DNA of 64,000 bases, taken from contig NZ_BFAG01000018.1 in the NCBI RefSeq assembly GCF_002897375.1, forward strand, positions 1-64,000, read 5' to 3'. This stretch comes from Deinococcus aerius (lineage in GTDB: Bacteria > Deinococcota > Deinococci > Deinococcales > Deinococcaceae). Below the pieces are notes generated by a model. The model did not search any database and was not told the DNA's origin. It was given only the letters and a program-made list of their open reading frames with translations. Of this stretch, positions 46,919 to 56,076 are shown one piece after another. Numbering within the stretch: position 1 is the first letter of the stretch; each line of letters begins with the position of its first letter. The translations under genes were made by a program, and so were the position numbers.

Positions 46919-48394
46919 TTAGCGGGTAAAGGTCATCGAGGGGTAGTACTTCTGGATGGTCGGCACAGGGGTCATGTAGGCGGCGAGGTAGCAGTTGATG
47001 GTGCCGGCTTCTCCTGGAAGCAGGGTGGCGAACTGTGCGGGCGTCGGGGTGGAGGTGTTGCCGCCCGCCTGAATCCCAGCCAGCTTCGCCGTGTTGATGC
47101 CGTTGACCACGCCGGTGCGGTTGAACCAGGGGCCGCCGCTGTCGCCCGAGCAGGTGACCGGATTGCCGTCCAGGCTGTAGAGCTTGACGGCATGGACCAG
47201 CACGTCGCTGCCGTAGTTCACCTCAGCGTCCACGCTGACGACCTTGGCCTGCTTAAAGCCCGTGCGCATGCCAACGTTGTTCAACGTCTGGTTCAGGGCG
47301 TTCTTGACCTCCGTGCTGCTGTAGGCCGCCGTCACGTCGTAGGACGCCAGTTCGCCGGCGGCCGTGGTGTCGATGGTGCGGCTGTAGGTGGACTCGGTAG
47401 TTTTGACCATGCGGCCACGGTTGGAGGCCACGCTGTAGGCCACGAACGTGACGTCTTGATCCTTACAAGGCAGCGCCGAGCCCTGGCTGGAATTGGCCGC
47501 ACAGTAGGTGGAGGAGAGCCAGGTCGCCTCACTGTTTTCGGAGCCGACCCGGTACTGCAGTGGGGCGTTGTTCGAGTCACGGCCCTGGTAGAAGTTGGTG
47601 CCTTCCGTCTGTCCCTCAACGTCCGAGCAGTGCCCAGCGGTCAGGAAGCCGGAGGTGGTGCCGTTGGTGACGTTGGCACCGATGGTGCAGCCCTCACGGC
47701 CGCGCACTTCAATGCCAGCCATAGGCGGCCGCACCGTGCTGAGCAGGGTGGCCGTCTTGCCAGCTCGGCCCACGCCCAGCTTGAGGCTGTTTTCGGGAAT
47801 CCCCATCTGTCCCAGCTTGGTCTTCAGCTTCGGCAGGTCCGCGTCCGTAAAGACCGTCACGTTGATCTGGCCAGCCGCGCGATCGATGCTGAGTTCGGAG
47901 ATGGCGTCCGACTGCATCATGCCGCGCGGGTGCAGGCGCCAGGATTGCAGGTCGGCAAAGGAGTGCTCGGAGTCCACGATCTTGACCTTGAGGTCGCGGA
48001 TCTTGACTGGGGCTTGGTCTTCGGCGACCACTGGAGAATCGGCGTCCCCGACGTAGTCCAGCACGGCCTTGCGAATCAGGCCCACGGCGCGGCCACGCGG
48101 CGCGTCGCCAATCGGCTTCTTGTTGAACTGTTTGGCCACCAACGCCACCAGCTCATTGTTGTCGTTGACGAAGTAGCCGCCGAAGGCAGGGTACTGCTGG
48201 GCAATGGCCGCCAGGTCGTCGTCTGGGCCAGCGTTCGGAGAGCTGGGCGAAACGCTCAGCATGGCTGGCATGGGGCTGGACTGTGCCTCGAGAGAAGCGG
48301 GAGCGCTGGACTCCACGCGAGGTTCGGAGGAGCCGCAGGCCGTGAGGGCCAGCAGGGTGAGGGTGACCAGAGCGGTGGTGGGCCGAATGGACAT
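46919..48394 (-). CDS. Trypsin-like (S1) serine protease lipoprotein with propeptide
   Basis: 491 residues. ATG 48394 follows AGGAGG. The lipobox LTLLALTAC predicts lipid anchoring. Residues about 55-230 resemble the pro-region of alpha-lytic/streptogrisin proteases. The catalytic domain has FLTAGHCS (His) and VTCSGDSGGPWF (Ser); the Asp is harder to place. Several Cys pairs fit disulfides. AT-richer codon use than most neighbours. It is followed by the inhibitor-like gene, and both lie between inverted repeats. Confidence 0.82.
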   Translation of the reverse strand: MSIRPTTALVTLTLLALTACGSSEPRVESSAPASLEAQSSPMPAMLSVSPSSPNAGPDDDLAAIAQQYPAFGGYFVNDNNELVALVAKQFNKKPIGDAPRGRAVGLIRKAVLDYVGDADSPVVAEDQAPVKIRDLKVKIVDSEHSFADLQSWRLHPRGMMQSDAISELSIDRAAGQINVTVFTDADLPKLKTKLGQMGIPENSLKLGVGRAGKTATLLSTVRPPMAGIEVRGREGCTIGANVTNGTTSGFLTAGHCSDVEGQTEGTNFYQGRDSNNAPLQYRVGSENSEATWLSSTYCAANSSQGSALPCKDQDVTFVAYSVASNRGRMVKTTESTYSRTIDTTAAGELASYDVTAAYSSTEVKNALNQTLNNVGMRTGFKQAKVVSVDAEVNYGSDVLVHAVKLYSLDGNPVTCSGDSGGPWFNRTGVVNGINTAKLAGIQAGGNTSTPTPAQFATLLPGEAGTINCYLAAYMTPVPTIQKYYPSMTFTR

Positions 48395-48632
48395 TGTGCC
48401 TCCTGAATGTCCCCCGGGTCAGTCCGGGGGCGGAGTGCAAGTCAGGGTCTCACCCCGCCCGCTGCAGACAGATATGACGCGCAGCGTTGTGCTGAATCTT
48501 TGGGCTTTGCACATGTTCAGTCAGGTTCTCCAGTTGCGGCTTCGGTCCTTCTGACGTGACATATCACACGAGCTGTCCTCGAAGATCACTTTGGCCCGGG
48601 GGATAGCAAGTGTCAGTGAGAGCGGTCGAGAA

Positions 48633-48670
48633 AATCTTCACTTTGCACTTCGTAGCAGTTTCCTTAAACC
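48633..48670. repeat. Right arm of the 38-base inverted repeat
   Basis: Ends CGTAGCAGTTTCCTTAAACC; reverse-complement partner of 45798-45835 with five mismatches. It lies between the protease gene and the molybdate regulator gene. Confidence 0.55.
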
Positions 48671-48756
48671 ACCGCCCACCCCCGCAGGCCCGGGGGCGGC
48701 TCCCGGGTGGCCCTATCCCTTCCCCCGGACCGGACCTGTCCCGCCGTCACCCCTAC

Positions 48757-48785
48757 TTGACGGTACGTCAAGAGGAGTTTACGCT
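48757..48785 (+). promoter_or_regulatory. Leaderless promoter with palindromic operator
   Basis: TTGACG (48757-48762), 17-base spacer, TACGCT (48780-48785), then six bases to the ATG at 48792. The palindrome TTGACGGTACGTCAA (48757-48771) covers the -35 box. This fits autorepression by the encoded XRE-type protein. A GAGGAG is present, but 14 bases from the start, too far for a ribosome site. Confidence 0.6.
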
Positions 48786-48791
48786 GCCTCC

Positions 48792-49919
48792 ATGCCCGGG
48801 GCGGAGGGGGAGGTGCGGGCGCGGGTGCGCGAGGTGCGGGAGGCGGCCGGACTGCGGCCCGCGGAACTCGCGCGCCGTGCGGGGCTGTCGCGCCAGGCGC
48901 TGCACGCCATCGAGACGAACACCCACGTGCCGGGCACCGTCACCGCCCTGCGCCTCGCCCGCGCCCTGGGGTGCCGGGTCGAGGACCTGTTTCATCTGCC
49001 CGGCGCGCCGCTGTTCGCGCGGCTGGTGGGCCGGTCGGTATCCCCGGGCACGCGGGTGCGGCTCGCCGAGGTGGGCGGGCGACTGCTGGCCTTTCCCCTG
49101 GGGGGAGAGGAGGCCCTGCGGGCCCCGGCGGACGGGCTCACGACTGGCGAGGTCGCGGACGGCGCCGTGCGGGTCGAACTCCTCGTGGACGCTGGCCTGC
49201 CGGGCCGCACCGCCGTCGTCGCGGGGTGTGACCCCTCCCTGGGGCTGCTCGCCCCGCACGCCGCCCGGCTGGGCCCCGGCACGCGCGTGCTGTGGCGCGA
49301 CCTGCCCAGCCTGGACGCCCTGCGGGCCCTGGCGTGCGGCGAGGCGCACGCGGCGGGCATCCACCTGTGGGACCCCGGCAGCGGGGAGTCCAACCGCCCC
49401 TTCGTGACGCGCGAACTGGGCGGGCGGCCCGCGCACCTGTTCACCCTCTGGGACTGGGAGCAGGGGCTGATCGTCGCGCCGGGCAACCCCAGGGGGATTG
49501 TGACCCCCAGCGACCTCGCCCGGCCGGGGGTGACCCTCGCCAACCGGGCCGAGGGGGCGGGCAGCCGGGTCCTGCTCGACACCTGGCTGGAGGCCGCCGG
49601 GCTCACCCCCGCCGAGCGCGCCCGCCTGCCCGGCTACGCCACCGCGCACCCCACCCACCTCGCGCTCGCCGGGAGCGTGGCGCGGGGGGAGGCGGACGCG
49701 GGACCCGGCCCCCGCGCCGCCGCCCGCGCCCTGGGCCTGGACTTCGTGCCGCTGCAACGCGAGCGCTTCGACCTCGTGGTGCCCGCCGAGCATCTCGGCC
49801 ATCCGGGAGTGCGGGCGCTGCTCGCCGCCGCCCGGGAGGACGCCTTTCACGCCGAACTCGCCGCGCTGGGGGGGTACGATCCCGCCCACGCCGGGGAGCT
49901 GTGGCACATCACCGCCTGA
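48792..49919 (+). CDS. XRE-type HTH fused to a PBP-like domain, molybdate-type regulator
   Basis: 375 residues. The N-terminal HTH (LRPAELARRAGLSRQALHAIETNTHVPGTVTALRLARAL) is XRE-like. The C-terminal half is a periplasmic-binding-protein-like fold (PF12727 type) with AGCDPSLGLLAPHAAR and DWEQGLIVAPGNPRGI. Such proteins sense a ligand (often molybdate) and control transport genes. It is followed eight bases later by modA, so it probably regulates its own operon through the palindrome in its promoter. Confidence 0.85.
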   Translation: MPGAEGEVRARVREVREAAGLRPAELARRAGLSRQALHAIETNTHVPGTVTALRLARALGCRVEDLFHLPGAPLFARLVGRSVSPGTRVRLAEVGGRLLAFPLGGEEALRAPADGLTTGEVADGAVRVELLVDAGLPGRTAVVAGCDPSLGLLAPHAARLGPGTRVLWRDLPSLDALRALACGEAHAAGIHLWDPGSGESNRPFVTRELGGRPAHLFTLWDWEQGLIVAPGNPRGIVTPSDLARPGVTLANRAEGAGSRVLLDTWLEAAGLTPAERARLPGYATAHPTHLALAGSVARGEADAGPGPRAAARALGLDFVPLQRERFDLVVPAEHLGHPGVRALLAAAREDAFHAELAALGGYDPAHAGELWHITA

Positions 49920-49927
49920 GGAGGCCC

Positions 49928-50686
49928 ATGCGCCCAGTCACCCTCGCCCTCGCCCTGCTCGCCGTGGGGAGCGCGTCCGCCGCGAACGTCACCGTGTTCG
50001 CCGCCGCCTCGCTCACCGACGCCTTCACCGAACTCGGGCGGGCCTTCGACGCCCGGACCGGGAACCGGACCACCTTCCAGTTCGCGGGCTCGCAGGCGCT
50101 GCGGACCCAGCTTGAGAACGGCGCCCGGGCGGACGTGTACGCGAGTGCCAACGCGGCCCAGTTCGGCCCCCTGGTGGGCCGGGGGCTGGTCGCGGCGGGA
50201 CAGACCTTCGCGCGCAACCGGCTGACGGTCATTGTTCCGAAGAACAGCACCAGGGTCCGCACGCTCGCGGACCTCGCCGCGCCCGGCCTGCGGGTGGTGA
50301 TCGCGGACAGGGCGGTGCCGGTGGGCGACTACACCCGGCGGATGCTCGCCGCCGTCGACGGGGCGGGCACCTACGGCAAGGACTACTCCGCGCGGTTTCT
50401 GCGCAACGTCGTGAGCGAGGAGCCCAACGTGCGCCAGGTCGCCCTGAAGGTTCAGCTTGGCGAGGCGGACGCCGCCGTCGTGTACGCCACCGACGTGACC
50501 CCCAGCCTGAAGGGCGCGGTGCGCGTGATCGCGCTGCCCACCCGCTTCAACCAGGCGGCGAGCTACCCCATCGGTGTGGTGAGGAACGCGGGCAGCCCGC
50601 AGGCCGCGCGGGCCTTCGTGGACTACGTCCTGTCGGGCGAGGGGCAACGCATCCTGCGCAAGTGGGGCTTTCTCGCCCCCCGGTGA
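49928..50686 (+). CDS. modA: Molybdate ABC transporter substrate-binding protein
   Basis: 252 residues with a signal peptide (MRPVTLALALLAVGSASAA). The mature start ANVTVFAAASLTDAFTELG, FAGSQALRTQLENGARADVYASAN and the ending GQRILRKWGF are ModA signatures. ATG 49928 follows GAGGAGG. It captures molybdate or tungstate outside the membrane for the ModB permease encoded downstream. Confidence 0.93.
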   Translation: MRPVTLALALLAVGSASAANVTVFAAASLTDAFTELGRAFDARTGNRTTFQFAGSQALRTQLENGARADVYASANAAQFGPLVGRGLVAAGQTFARNRLTVIVPKNSTRVRTLADLAAPGLRVVIADRAVPVGDYTRRMLAAVDGAGTYGKDYSARFLRNVVSEEPNVRQVALKVQLGEADAAVVYATDVTPSLKGAVRVIALPTRFNQAASYPIGVVRNAGSPQAARAFVDYVLSGEGQRILRKWGFLAPR

Positions 50687-50695
50687 GGTGACCGT

Positions 50696-50908
50696 ATGAG
50701 GATCAACGCCCGCAATACCCTGACCGGCACCGTGAGGGCCCTCACCCTCGGCGACATCGGGGCCGAGGTGCCGCTGGAGGTGTCGCCCGGTGTGGAACCC
50801 ACCGCCACCATCACCCGCGCGTCCGCCGAGCGGCTGGGGCTGGAGGTGGGCCGCCTCGCCTCGGCGGCCATCCAGGCGAGCGACGTGATGATCGCGGTGG
50901 GGGAGTGA
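50696..50908 (+). CDS. Molybdenum-pterin/molybdate-binding Mop protein
   Basis: 70 residues, MRINARNTLTGTVRALTLGDIGAEV to SDVMIAVGE, a single TOBE/Mop domain. Mop proteins form hexamers that store molybdate. It starts nine bases after modA and precedes modB by 83 bases, so it belongs to the molybdate operon. Confidence 0.9.
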   Translation: MRINARNTLTGTVRALTLGDIGAEVPLEVSPGVEPTATITRASAERLGLEVGRLASAAIQASDVMIAVGE

Positions 50909-50991
50909 GGCTTCGCCCCGGGACGGCTCCGGCTCGGGGGAATTCCCCGGCGGCCCGGAACATCTCCCGTCTGCCCGGCCCCTGAACCCCG

Positions 50992-51825
50992 ATGCGCGCC
51001 CTCCCCTCCAACTCCCCCCCGCGTTCCCCCCGCCGCTCGGGCCGCCGCAGTCCTCCGGCCCCGCTAATCGCCCTGTCGGTGCTGCTCGTGCTATTTCTCC
51101 TCGTGCCGACCCTGGTGCTGCTCGGGCGGGGGCTGACCCCGGCCTTCCTGCCCACGCTGGCGAGCCCGGCCGTGCTGGATGCGCTGCGGGTCAGCCTGGC
51201 CACCACCTTCTGCGCGGTGGGGCTCACGGTGGCGCTGGGCACGCCGGTCGCGTTCCTGCTGGCGCGCTCCTCCTTTCCGGGCAGGGCGGTGCTGGACACG
51301 CTGCTCGACCTGCCCATCGTGCTGCCGCCGGTGGTCGCGGGGGTGGGGCTGCTCCTCACCTTCGGGCGCAATGGGCTGCTGGGCCCGCCGCTGGAACTCG
51401 CCGGGGTGTCCCTCGCCTTCAGCCCCGCCGCCGTGGTGCTCGCGCAGCTCTTCACCGCGGCGCCCTTCTACCTGCGGGCGGCGAAGGCCGGGTTCCTGGC
51501 CGTGGACCGGGACGTGGAGGCCGCCGCGCTGACCGACGGGGCGTCGCGCTGGGGGGCCTTTCGGCACGTCACCTGGCCGCTGGCCTTCCCCTTCCTGCTG
51601 GAGGGGCTGGTGCTGACCTGGGCGCGCGCCCTGGGGGAGTTCGGGGCGACGATCCTGTTTGCGGGGTCGCTGCCGGGCCGCACCCGGACGGTCACCCTGG
51701 CGATCTACTCGGCGCTGGAGAGTGACCTCGCGCCCGCGCTGGTCCTCTCGGCGGTGATGGTCGTGGTGGCCTTCGGGGTGCTGCTCACCGTGCGCCTGCT
51801 GGCCGCCCGGCAGCGGGCGCCGTAG
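50992..51825 (+). CDS. modB: Molybdate ABC transporter permease
   Basis: 277 residues with hydrophobic segments of a ModB/CysT permease, the EAA loop EAAALTDGASRWGAFRHVTWPLAFP and GEFGATILFAGSLPGRTRTV typical of ModB. The expected ModC ATPase does not follow: the next gene is on the other strand, three bases beyond the stop. ModC must be encoded elsewhere, or another ATPase serves the transporter. Confidence 0.92.
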   Translation: MRALPSNSPPRSPRRSGRRSPPAPLIALSVLLVLFLLVPTLVLLGRGLTPAFLPTLASPAVLDALRVSLATTFCAVGLTVALGTPVAFLLARSSFPGRAVLDTLLDLPIVLPPVVAGVGLLLTFGRNGLLGPPLELAGVSLAFSPAAVVLAQLFTAAPFYLRAAKAGFLAVDRDVEAAALTDGASRWGAFRHVTWPLAFPFLLEGLVLTWARALGEFGATILFAGSLPGRTRTVTLAIYSALESDLAPALVLSAVMVVVAFGVLLTVRLLAARQRAP

Positions 51826-51828
51826 GGG

Positions 51829-52362
51829 TCACTCCTGGTCTCTCCCCACCACCCGGGAGGTCGCCGCCGCCGCGAGCCCGCCCGCCAGATACCAGGCCAC
51901 CGTCAGGAGGGGCGTGCGAGGGCTCCGCGCGCCCGGCTGACGACCCAGACCGAGTGGGCGCGGCAGGAGTACGGCGCCCAGGCCCGCCGCCAGGCCGAGC
52001 GCCCCGCCCCGGAGCCACGTTCCCCCGGGGCTCCCGGCCCCCACCAGGCTGTAATACAGGGTGTTCGAGGCGAGGTCGGCGGCTATCGTCCACCCGTAGA
52101 GGGCGCGGCCCCGGGGCGGGTCCACGTGGGCGGCCTCGAGCGACCCCGCCAGCGCCCGCTCGCCGATCACGTCCATGCGGGGGGCGTGGGGCAGGCGGCG
52201 CCGCACGACCTCGTTGAGCAGGGTGACCGTGACCGCCCCCGCCAGGCCGCCGAGGAGGGTCGGCCAGAGGCGCTGAATCAGACCCTTCTCCTGTCGGGGC
52301 TGCTCCGGGGATTTCTCCTCCACACTCCTCGTCCTGTCGTCCGTGACCACGTCTCCGCTCAT
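51829..52362 (-). CDS. Hypothetical membrane protein
   Basis: 177 residues. ATG 52362 follows GAGGAGG. Hydrophobic segments at [54 protein letters not shown] and [16 protein letters not shown] suggest three or four membrane passes. Convergent with modB with only three bases between stop codons. No family recognised. Confidence 0.6.
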   Translation of the reverse strand: MSGDVVTDDRTRSVEEKSPEQPRQEKGLIQRLWPTLLGGLAGAVTVTLLNEVVRRRLPHAPRMDVIGERALAGSLEAAHVDPPRGRALYGWTIAADLASNTLYYSLVGAGSPGGTWLRGGALGLAAGLGAVLLPRPLGLGRQPGARSPRTPLLTVAWYLAGGLAAAATSRVVGRDQE

Positions 52363-52472
52363 GCCGGCCTCCTCTCCCCTCTAAGTACAGCAAGTCGCGC
52401 CGCGAGGGGCGTTTCCTCAAGGTCTGGTGGAGGAGACCCCACCCGCGCCCATCGCGCCTTTTTCGGCTATAC

Positions 52473-52487
52473 TCTGTTCAGAACAGA
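52473..52487. promoter_or_regulatory. Palindrome TCTGTTCAGAACAGA at the promoter of the 52528 gene
   Basis: Seven-base arms around one A, directly after a TATACT box (52469-52474, overlapping the palindrome), 40 bases before the start codon. The core TGTTCAGAACA also occurs at 2734-2744. It does not match the radiation/desiccation response motif or a LexA box. Probably an operator for a repressor. Confidence 0.5.
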
Positions 52488-52527
52488 ATGCGGCGGTCCT
52501 ATTTTCCGCCGTACCGGAAGGACAGCC

Positions 52528-53400
52528 ATGACGAGAGCGAAACAAAAGGACAAAGCCGCCATCCCCCAGGAGGACGCCTTCCGGGGCTTCGACGCGCTGA
52601 TGGCGACGGCGGACGTGGACAGCCAGATCGCGTCCCTGGCGGAGAGCGGGGCGGACGAGGAGACGCTGAACCGGGAACTCACCCGGGCGCTGCGGCTGGC
52701 GCAGGACCGCTGGGGGCTGGGGCTGCTCCACCTGCGGCACGAGGCGGCGGTAGTCCGGGCAGAGAACGGAACCCCCGACGTGTCGCTGCGGGTGGACGGC
52801 GCGGAGGTCAGCCGGGTCTCGGAGGGGGCCGCCGCCCTCGCCGCGCGGTACACGAGCATGCAGGCCCCGAACGCCGAGGGGCTGAGCGAGTGGGGCGTCC
52901 TCCCCGAGGGGCACCGGGTCACCCTCAAGGGTGGCACCGGGCAGCTCCGGGTGCTCGTCGAGGACGCGCGCGACTTCGAGACGCACTGGGCCGCCGAGCG
53001 GGGCGGGGTGTGGACCCGCACCTGGCGCCAGGGGGACACGCTGGCGGTCGAGGTTCACCGCCCGGCCTCGGCGGCGACCGCCCTCTCGGACGCCGCGTGG
53101 GACGTGATCACCTCCATCCGGGACCGCAACTTCCAGCGCGAGCTGATGGAGCGCAGCAACAGCGTCGGCCTGCTGGGCGCGCTGCTGGGGGCGCGGCGCA
53201 GCGGGGCGGGGGACGCCCTCTCGCAACTGCCCTCGGCGCACTTCACGGTCAGTTCCGCCGTCGTGCGGGAGAGCGGCCGGGACGCCCGCAGCCTGGACCG
53301 CTGGAAGGCCATGCTGCGTGAGGGCACCGAGGGGCTCGACGAGATGCAGCGGGCCGCCACGCGCCGATTGGCGGACGTGCTGAGCCACGGCCTGCGCTGA
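52528..53400 (+). CDS. Uncharacterised cytoplasmic protein
   Basis: 290 residues. ATG 52528 with CCGGAAGGA upstream. A charged N-terminus ([25 protein letters not shown]) precedes alternating helical and beta segments ([42 protein letters not shown]). No signal peptide, membrane segment or known motif. Controlled by the palindromic promoter at 52.47 kb, which suggests a regulated rather than housekeeping role. Confidence 0.6.
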   Translation: MTRAKQKDKAAIPQEDAFRGFDALMATADVDSQIASLAESGADEETLNRELTRALRLAQDRWGLGLLHLRHEAAVVRAENGTPDVSLRVDGAEVSRVSEGAAALAARYTSMQAPNAEGLSEWGVLPEGHRVTLKGGTGQLRVLVEDARDFETHWAAERGGVWTRTWRQGDTLAVEVHRPASAATALSDAAWDVITSIRDRNFQRELMERSNSVGLLGALLGARRSGAGDALSQLPSAHFTVSSAVVRESGRDARSLDRWKAMLREGTEGLDEMQRAATRRLADVLSHGLR

Positions 53401-53406
53401 GGGACA

Positions 53407-53452
53407 GGCGGCCCCACGTTCCTCTCCATTGTTGGAGGGGCGCGGGGCCGCC
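53407..53452. terminator. Bidirectional terminator-like hairpin
   Basis: GGCGGCCCC (53407-53415) pairs with GGGGCCGCC (53444-53452), with further pairing inside (CCTCTCCA with TGGAGG). It sits in the 56 bases between the convergent gene ends at 53400 and 53457. No long T-run. Confidence 0.5.
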
Positions 53453-53456
53453 GCTG

Positions 53457-54047
53457 TTACTGGATGGACAGCACGGGTTTGCACTCCTCCACGCCGATCA
53501 GCTCGATGTCGCTCCGGCGCCGCACTTCCCAGTCCTCCCGCCCCAGTCGCCAGCGGTTCAGCACGGCGGGCTCGCCGCGCCGTGTCGCCCAGTCCCGGCC
53601 ATCCGGCCGGTAGCCCAGAGCCCCGGACACGCGGTTCGACGCCTCGTTGTCGAAGAACGCCTCACTCGTCGCTTCCGCCGCCCCGAATCCCCCGAAGGCG
53701 AGGTGCAGGATGGCCGCGCGCATCTCCCGTCCCAGGCCCTGTCGCCGGGCGCCCGGGGCCAGCCAGGAGAACGTGGTCACCGTCCTGAAGCGGTCGAAGT
53801 TCACGCCGATCAGATCCTGCATCCCCACGGCCTCCCCGCCCAGCAGGACCACGAAGTACAGGCGCCAGGACTCCGGGCGGACGGTGCCGCGCCCGCGCCA
53901 GATGGCCTGAAGCCACTTCCGTTCCCGCAGCGGATTGTCCTCGTACAGGGACATGGGGTCGTCGAAGGGGTCAGGCTGCCGCCCGGCCACTCCAGCGCGG
54001 ACGATGGGGAGGAGCCGGGCCAGCAGGTCATCCGTGGCCCCATGAAG
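53457..54047 (-). pseudogene. GNAT acetyltransferase, N-terminus cut by an insertion
   Basis: The frame from GTG 53990 encodes 177 residues with SWLAPGARRQGLGREMRAAILHLAF (acetyl-CoA loop) and EAFFDNEASNRVSGALGY, clear GNAT motifs. The reading frame stays protein-like upstream of that GTG (ATDDLLARLLPIVRAGVAGRQP) up to 54047, exactly where a 149-base repeat begins. The usual GNAT start (TPRLEL) is missing here but appears on the same strand near 57.04 kb. I infer one gene split by the insertion at 54048 to about 57.0 kb. Confidence 0.65.
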
Positions 54048-54196
54048 TTGGGGGCCGACGAGAGGCGGAAGCGAAACCTGCGCTAGAAAGCTGGCTCACA
54101 TTTCAAGGCATCCTGCCGCTCCTGCCGCAACTCATTTCCCGTTATAAGAGCCCGGCAGTGCGGCGTGTGGAGAGCTTGGCCTGCGGGTCGCCTAAG
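54048..54196. repeat. 149-base direct repeat, copy 1
   Basis: Matches 56776-56924 in the same orientation with three mismatches. Copy 2 is continuous with IS4-family transposase coding sequence; copy 1 is only its end. It starts exactly where the GNAT gene is interrupted. Confidence 0.85.
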
Positions 54197-54432
54197 CCCA
54201 AACCAACTGGCCCTGACCCAGACCCGCTTTCCAGGGGATGCATGACGTTGAGACGAAAAGCCATGAGCTTTACCTGGGATTGGCTTAATGGAAACTTAAC
54301 CCATGGAGGTTGGTCGAATTTGCGGCAAGGTAGAGAGGTTGGGATTGCTACTGTTCTTGAGAAGGCTCATGTCTCATTCTTTCGCACTAATCGCCTAGTG
54401 CTATTGACATGTTGTCTTACGAAGGGAGATAT

Positions 54433-56076
54433 ATGCTCGCGAAGCCATTTCCTCTAATCGCACTCGGCCTCCTTCTGTTCTCTTGTGGAAAGCAGGCACC
54501 AGCTTCAAACACTGTTGCCGTGCTAGGGATGGGACCCACCAGCCTGATAGATCAACCCCCGGTCATACCTCAAGGGGTCGGCAAAATACAAGCCCTAGGC
54601 AATGATGTACAAGCTGATATTCAAAAGGTGTTCGGCTCAGCCCAAGCTGTAGACCCACTCAAACCGTGGGCACCACGCAATACGAGCCAGGCCCCGCAAT
54701 CCCTTCGGCCACAAGCCTCGGGTTCAACGGGAAGTAGTTTACAAGACGGTTACACAATTACTTTTTATGACCTGAACGGCGTAAGCTTTGCATACGCTAA
54801 CCATGTTTCGCAGTCCACGAACACAGCGGACAATGATCCCTCAACACTGGCGGCACGTTATGATCCTGATGCCTCCCCGAGCCCAGATCAGTCAACCTGG
54901 CAAGATAGCACCTATGTTACGGGTGCCAATACTCGACGCACACCTATCGGCGACACTCTTTACGGTTTCCCCATTCTTTACGGTATCTATAGCAGTGGAT
55001 CTCAGTCTAAGGGTTTCAGTCCTGACAACATCTCTCGCTTTGTGATGCCTGCCGAGCGGCAATATTGGGCAGAGATGCGAGATGGCCGCTTCTTCGACCT
55101 TCTTAAACGTGATTGGGTAAGTGCAAATGATGTCACACAGGCTCGGCAAAAGTACGCCGAAATGCTTGATCGGATGGCGAACGATTCCAATATTGCTTCG
55201 TACGCTACTGATAAGTGGCAGGCAATGAATAATGAGTTCAAACTTTCGCCCTCTGGGTGCAACGGCGGAACAGAGCCTGGAACGTGTGTTATAGACCCAA
55301 TTAATCAAACTAGTGTTGGCGGGTCTTCTACTATTGGAATCCAGAGTATAGATTCATACCAGACATGTCGAAACTATCGCTTCCTCTGGTGGGGCTGGAC
55401 AACATGCCGTACTGGTTGGCGCGGCGCAATGCCTGAGGCGAAGTACGCGAAGGAGGACTACCAGCTCCTGTACGATAGTAGCTCGTACTGGGGGTGTGGT
55501 CCTGCCTCCGGCGCGTCTATGTTGTGGTGGTGGAAGGTGCGCGGTGGGAAAGACGTGATTGACAACGACTACGATGTAGACTATCGCTACGCTCGTCCAG
55601 TCAATGGAGTCTATTACGGTTACCGCGACTCGGGATACGAGCGCGCCGCGAAGGCTCTCGTATCCGACATGCAGGCGTATAACAGCATTTGGTTTTTCAA
55701 ACTACCCAATAAGCAACGTGCAACAAACCCCTGGAATTATGCGTCGGGACTACAAACATACCTCGATCGACGTAATCAAGGTCTAACCAACAAATACAAA
55801 CTTGCGGCAAAATCACACTATGGTTGGGGTCCTATAGCCTGGGGGCGGACCCTAGATATCCTCAAACAGCAGTTCAGCCGAGAGCAGCCTGTTGTGGGGC
55901 TCGAGTTCAGCTTGGGCATCCAGCACTCCGGCGTATTGAAGTCTTTTAACTGGGATCCGTTTGGAGACCTTTGGGCTGATTTGCAGTATGGTCCCGTAAG
56001 CGGGCGCACCAGCTTGAATCTCAGTGCCTGGTGGGTTCCCATCGCAGGTGTATATTGGATTGAGGAGGCCCCATGA
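54433..56076 (+). CDS. C39-like cysteine-peptidase lipoprotein
   Basis: 547 residues. ATG 54433 (GAAGGGAG upstream) gives a lipoprotein signal ending LLLFSCGKQ. The C-terminal domain has YWGCGPASGASMLWWWK, the CGPxS active-site loop of C39-like/papain-type peptidases, and SLGIQHSGVLKSF, a candidate catalytic His. The N-terminal 300 residues are unfamiliar. Base composition is clearly AT-richer than the window average. It overlaps the next lipoprotein gene (ATGA) and lies inside the insertion between the 149-base repeats. Confidence 0.7.
   Translation: MLAKPFPLIALGLLLFSCGKQAPASNTVAVLGMGPTSLIDQPPVIPQGVGKIQALGNDVQADIQKVFGSAQAVDPLKPWAPRNTSQAPQSLRPQASGSTGSSLQDGYTITFYDLNGVSFAYANHVSQSTNTADNDPSTLAARYDPDASPSPDQSTWQDSTYVTGANTRRTPIGDTLYGFPILYGIYSSGSQSKGFSPDNISRFVMPAERQYWAEMRDGRFFDLLKRDWVSANDVTQARQKYAEMLDRMANDSNIASYATDKWQAMNNEFKLSPSGCNGGTEPGTCVIDPINQTSVGGSSTIGIQSIDSYQTCRNYRFLWWGWTTCRTGWRGAMPEAKYAKEDYQLLYDSSSYWGCGPASGASMLWWWKVRGGKDVIDNDYDVDYRYARPVNGVYYGYRDSGYERAAKALVSDMQAYNSIWFFKLPNKQRATNPWNYASGLQTYLDRRNQGLTNKYKLAAKSHYGWGPIAWGRTLDILKQQFSREQPVVGLEFSLGIQHSGVLKSFNWDPFGDLWADLQYGPVSGRTSLNLSAWWVPIAGVYWIEEAP

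Larger units (their letters stand above)
48395..48791. other. Divergent intergenic region with repeat and promoter, about 400 bases
   Basis: This holds the upstream region of the protease gene, the right arm of the 38-base inverted repeat (48633-48670) and the promoter of the XRE-type regulator (48757-48785). I see no further gene. Confidence 0.5.

Noticed and set aside
52473..52487. Considered as a radiation/desiccation response motif or LexA box
   Set aside because: The core TGTTCAGAACA differs from the TTATGTnATnnACATAA-type motif and lacks LexA spacing.
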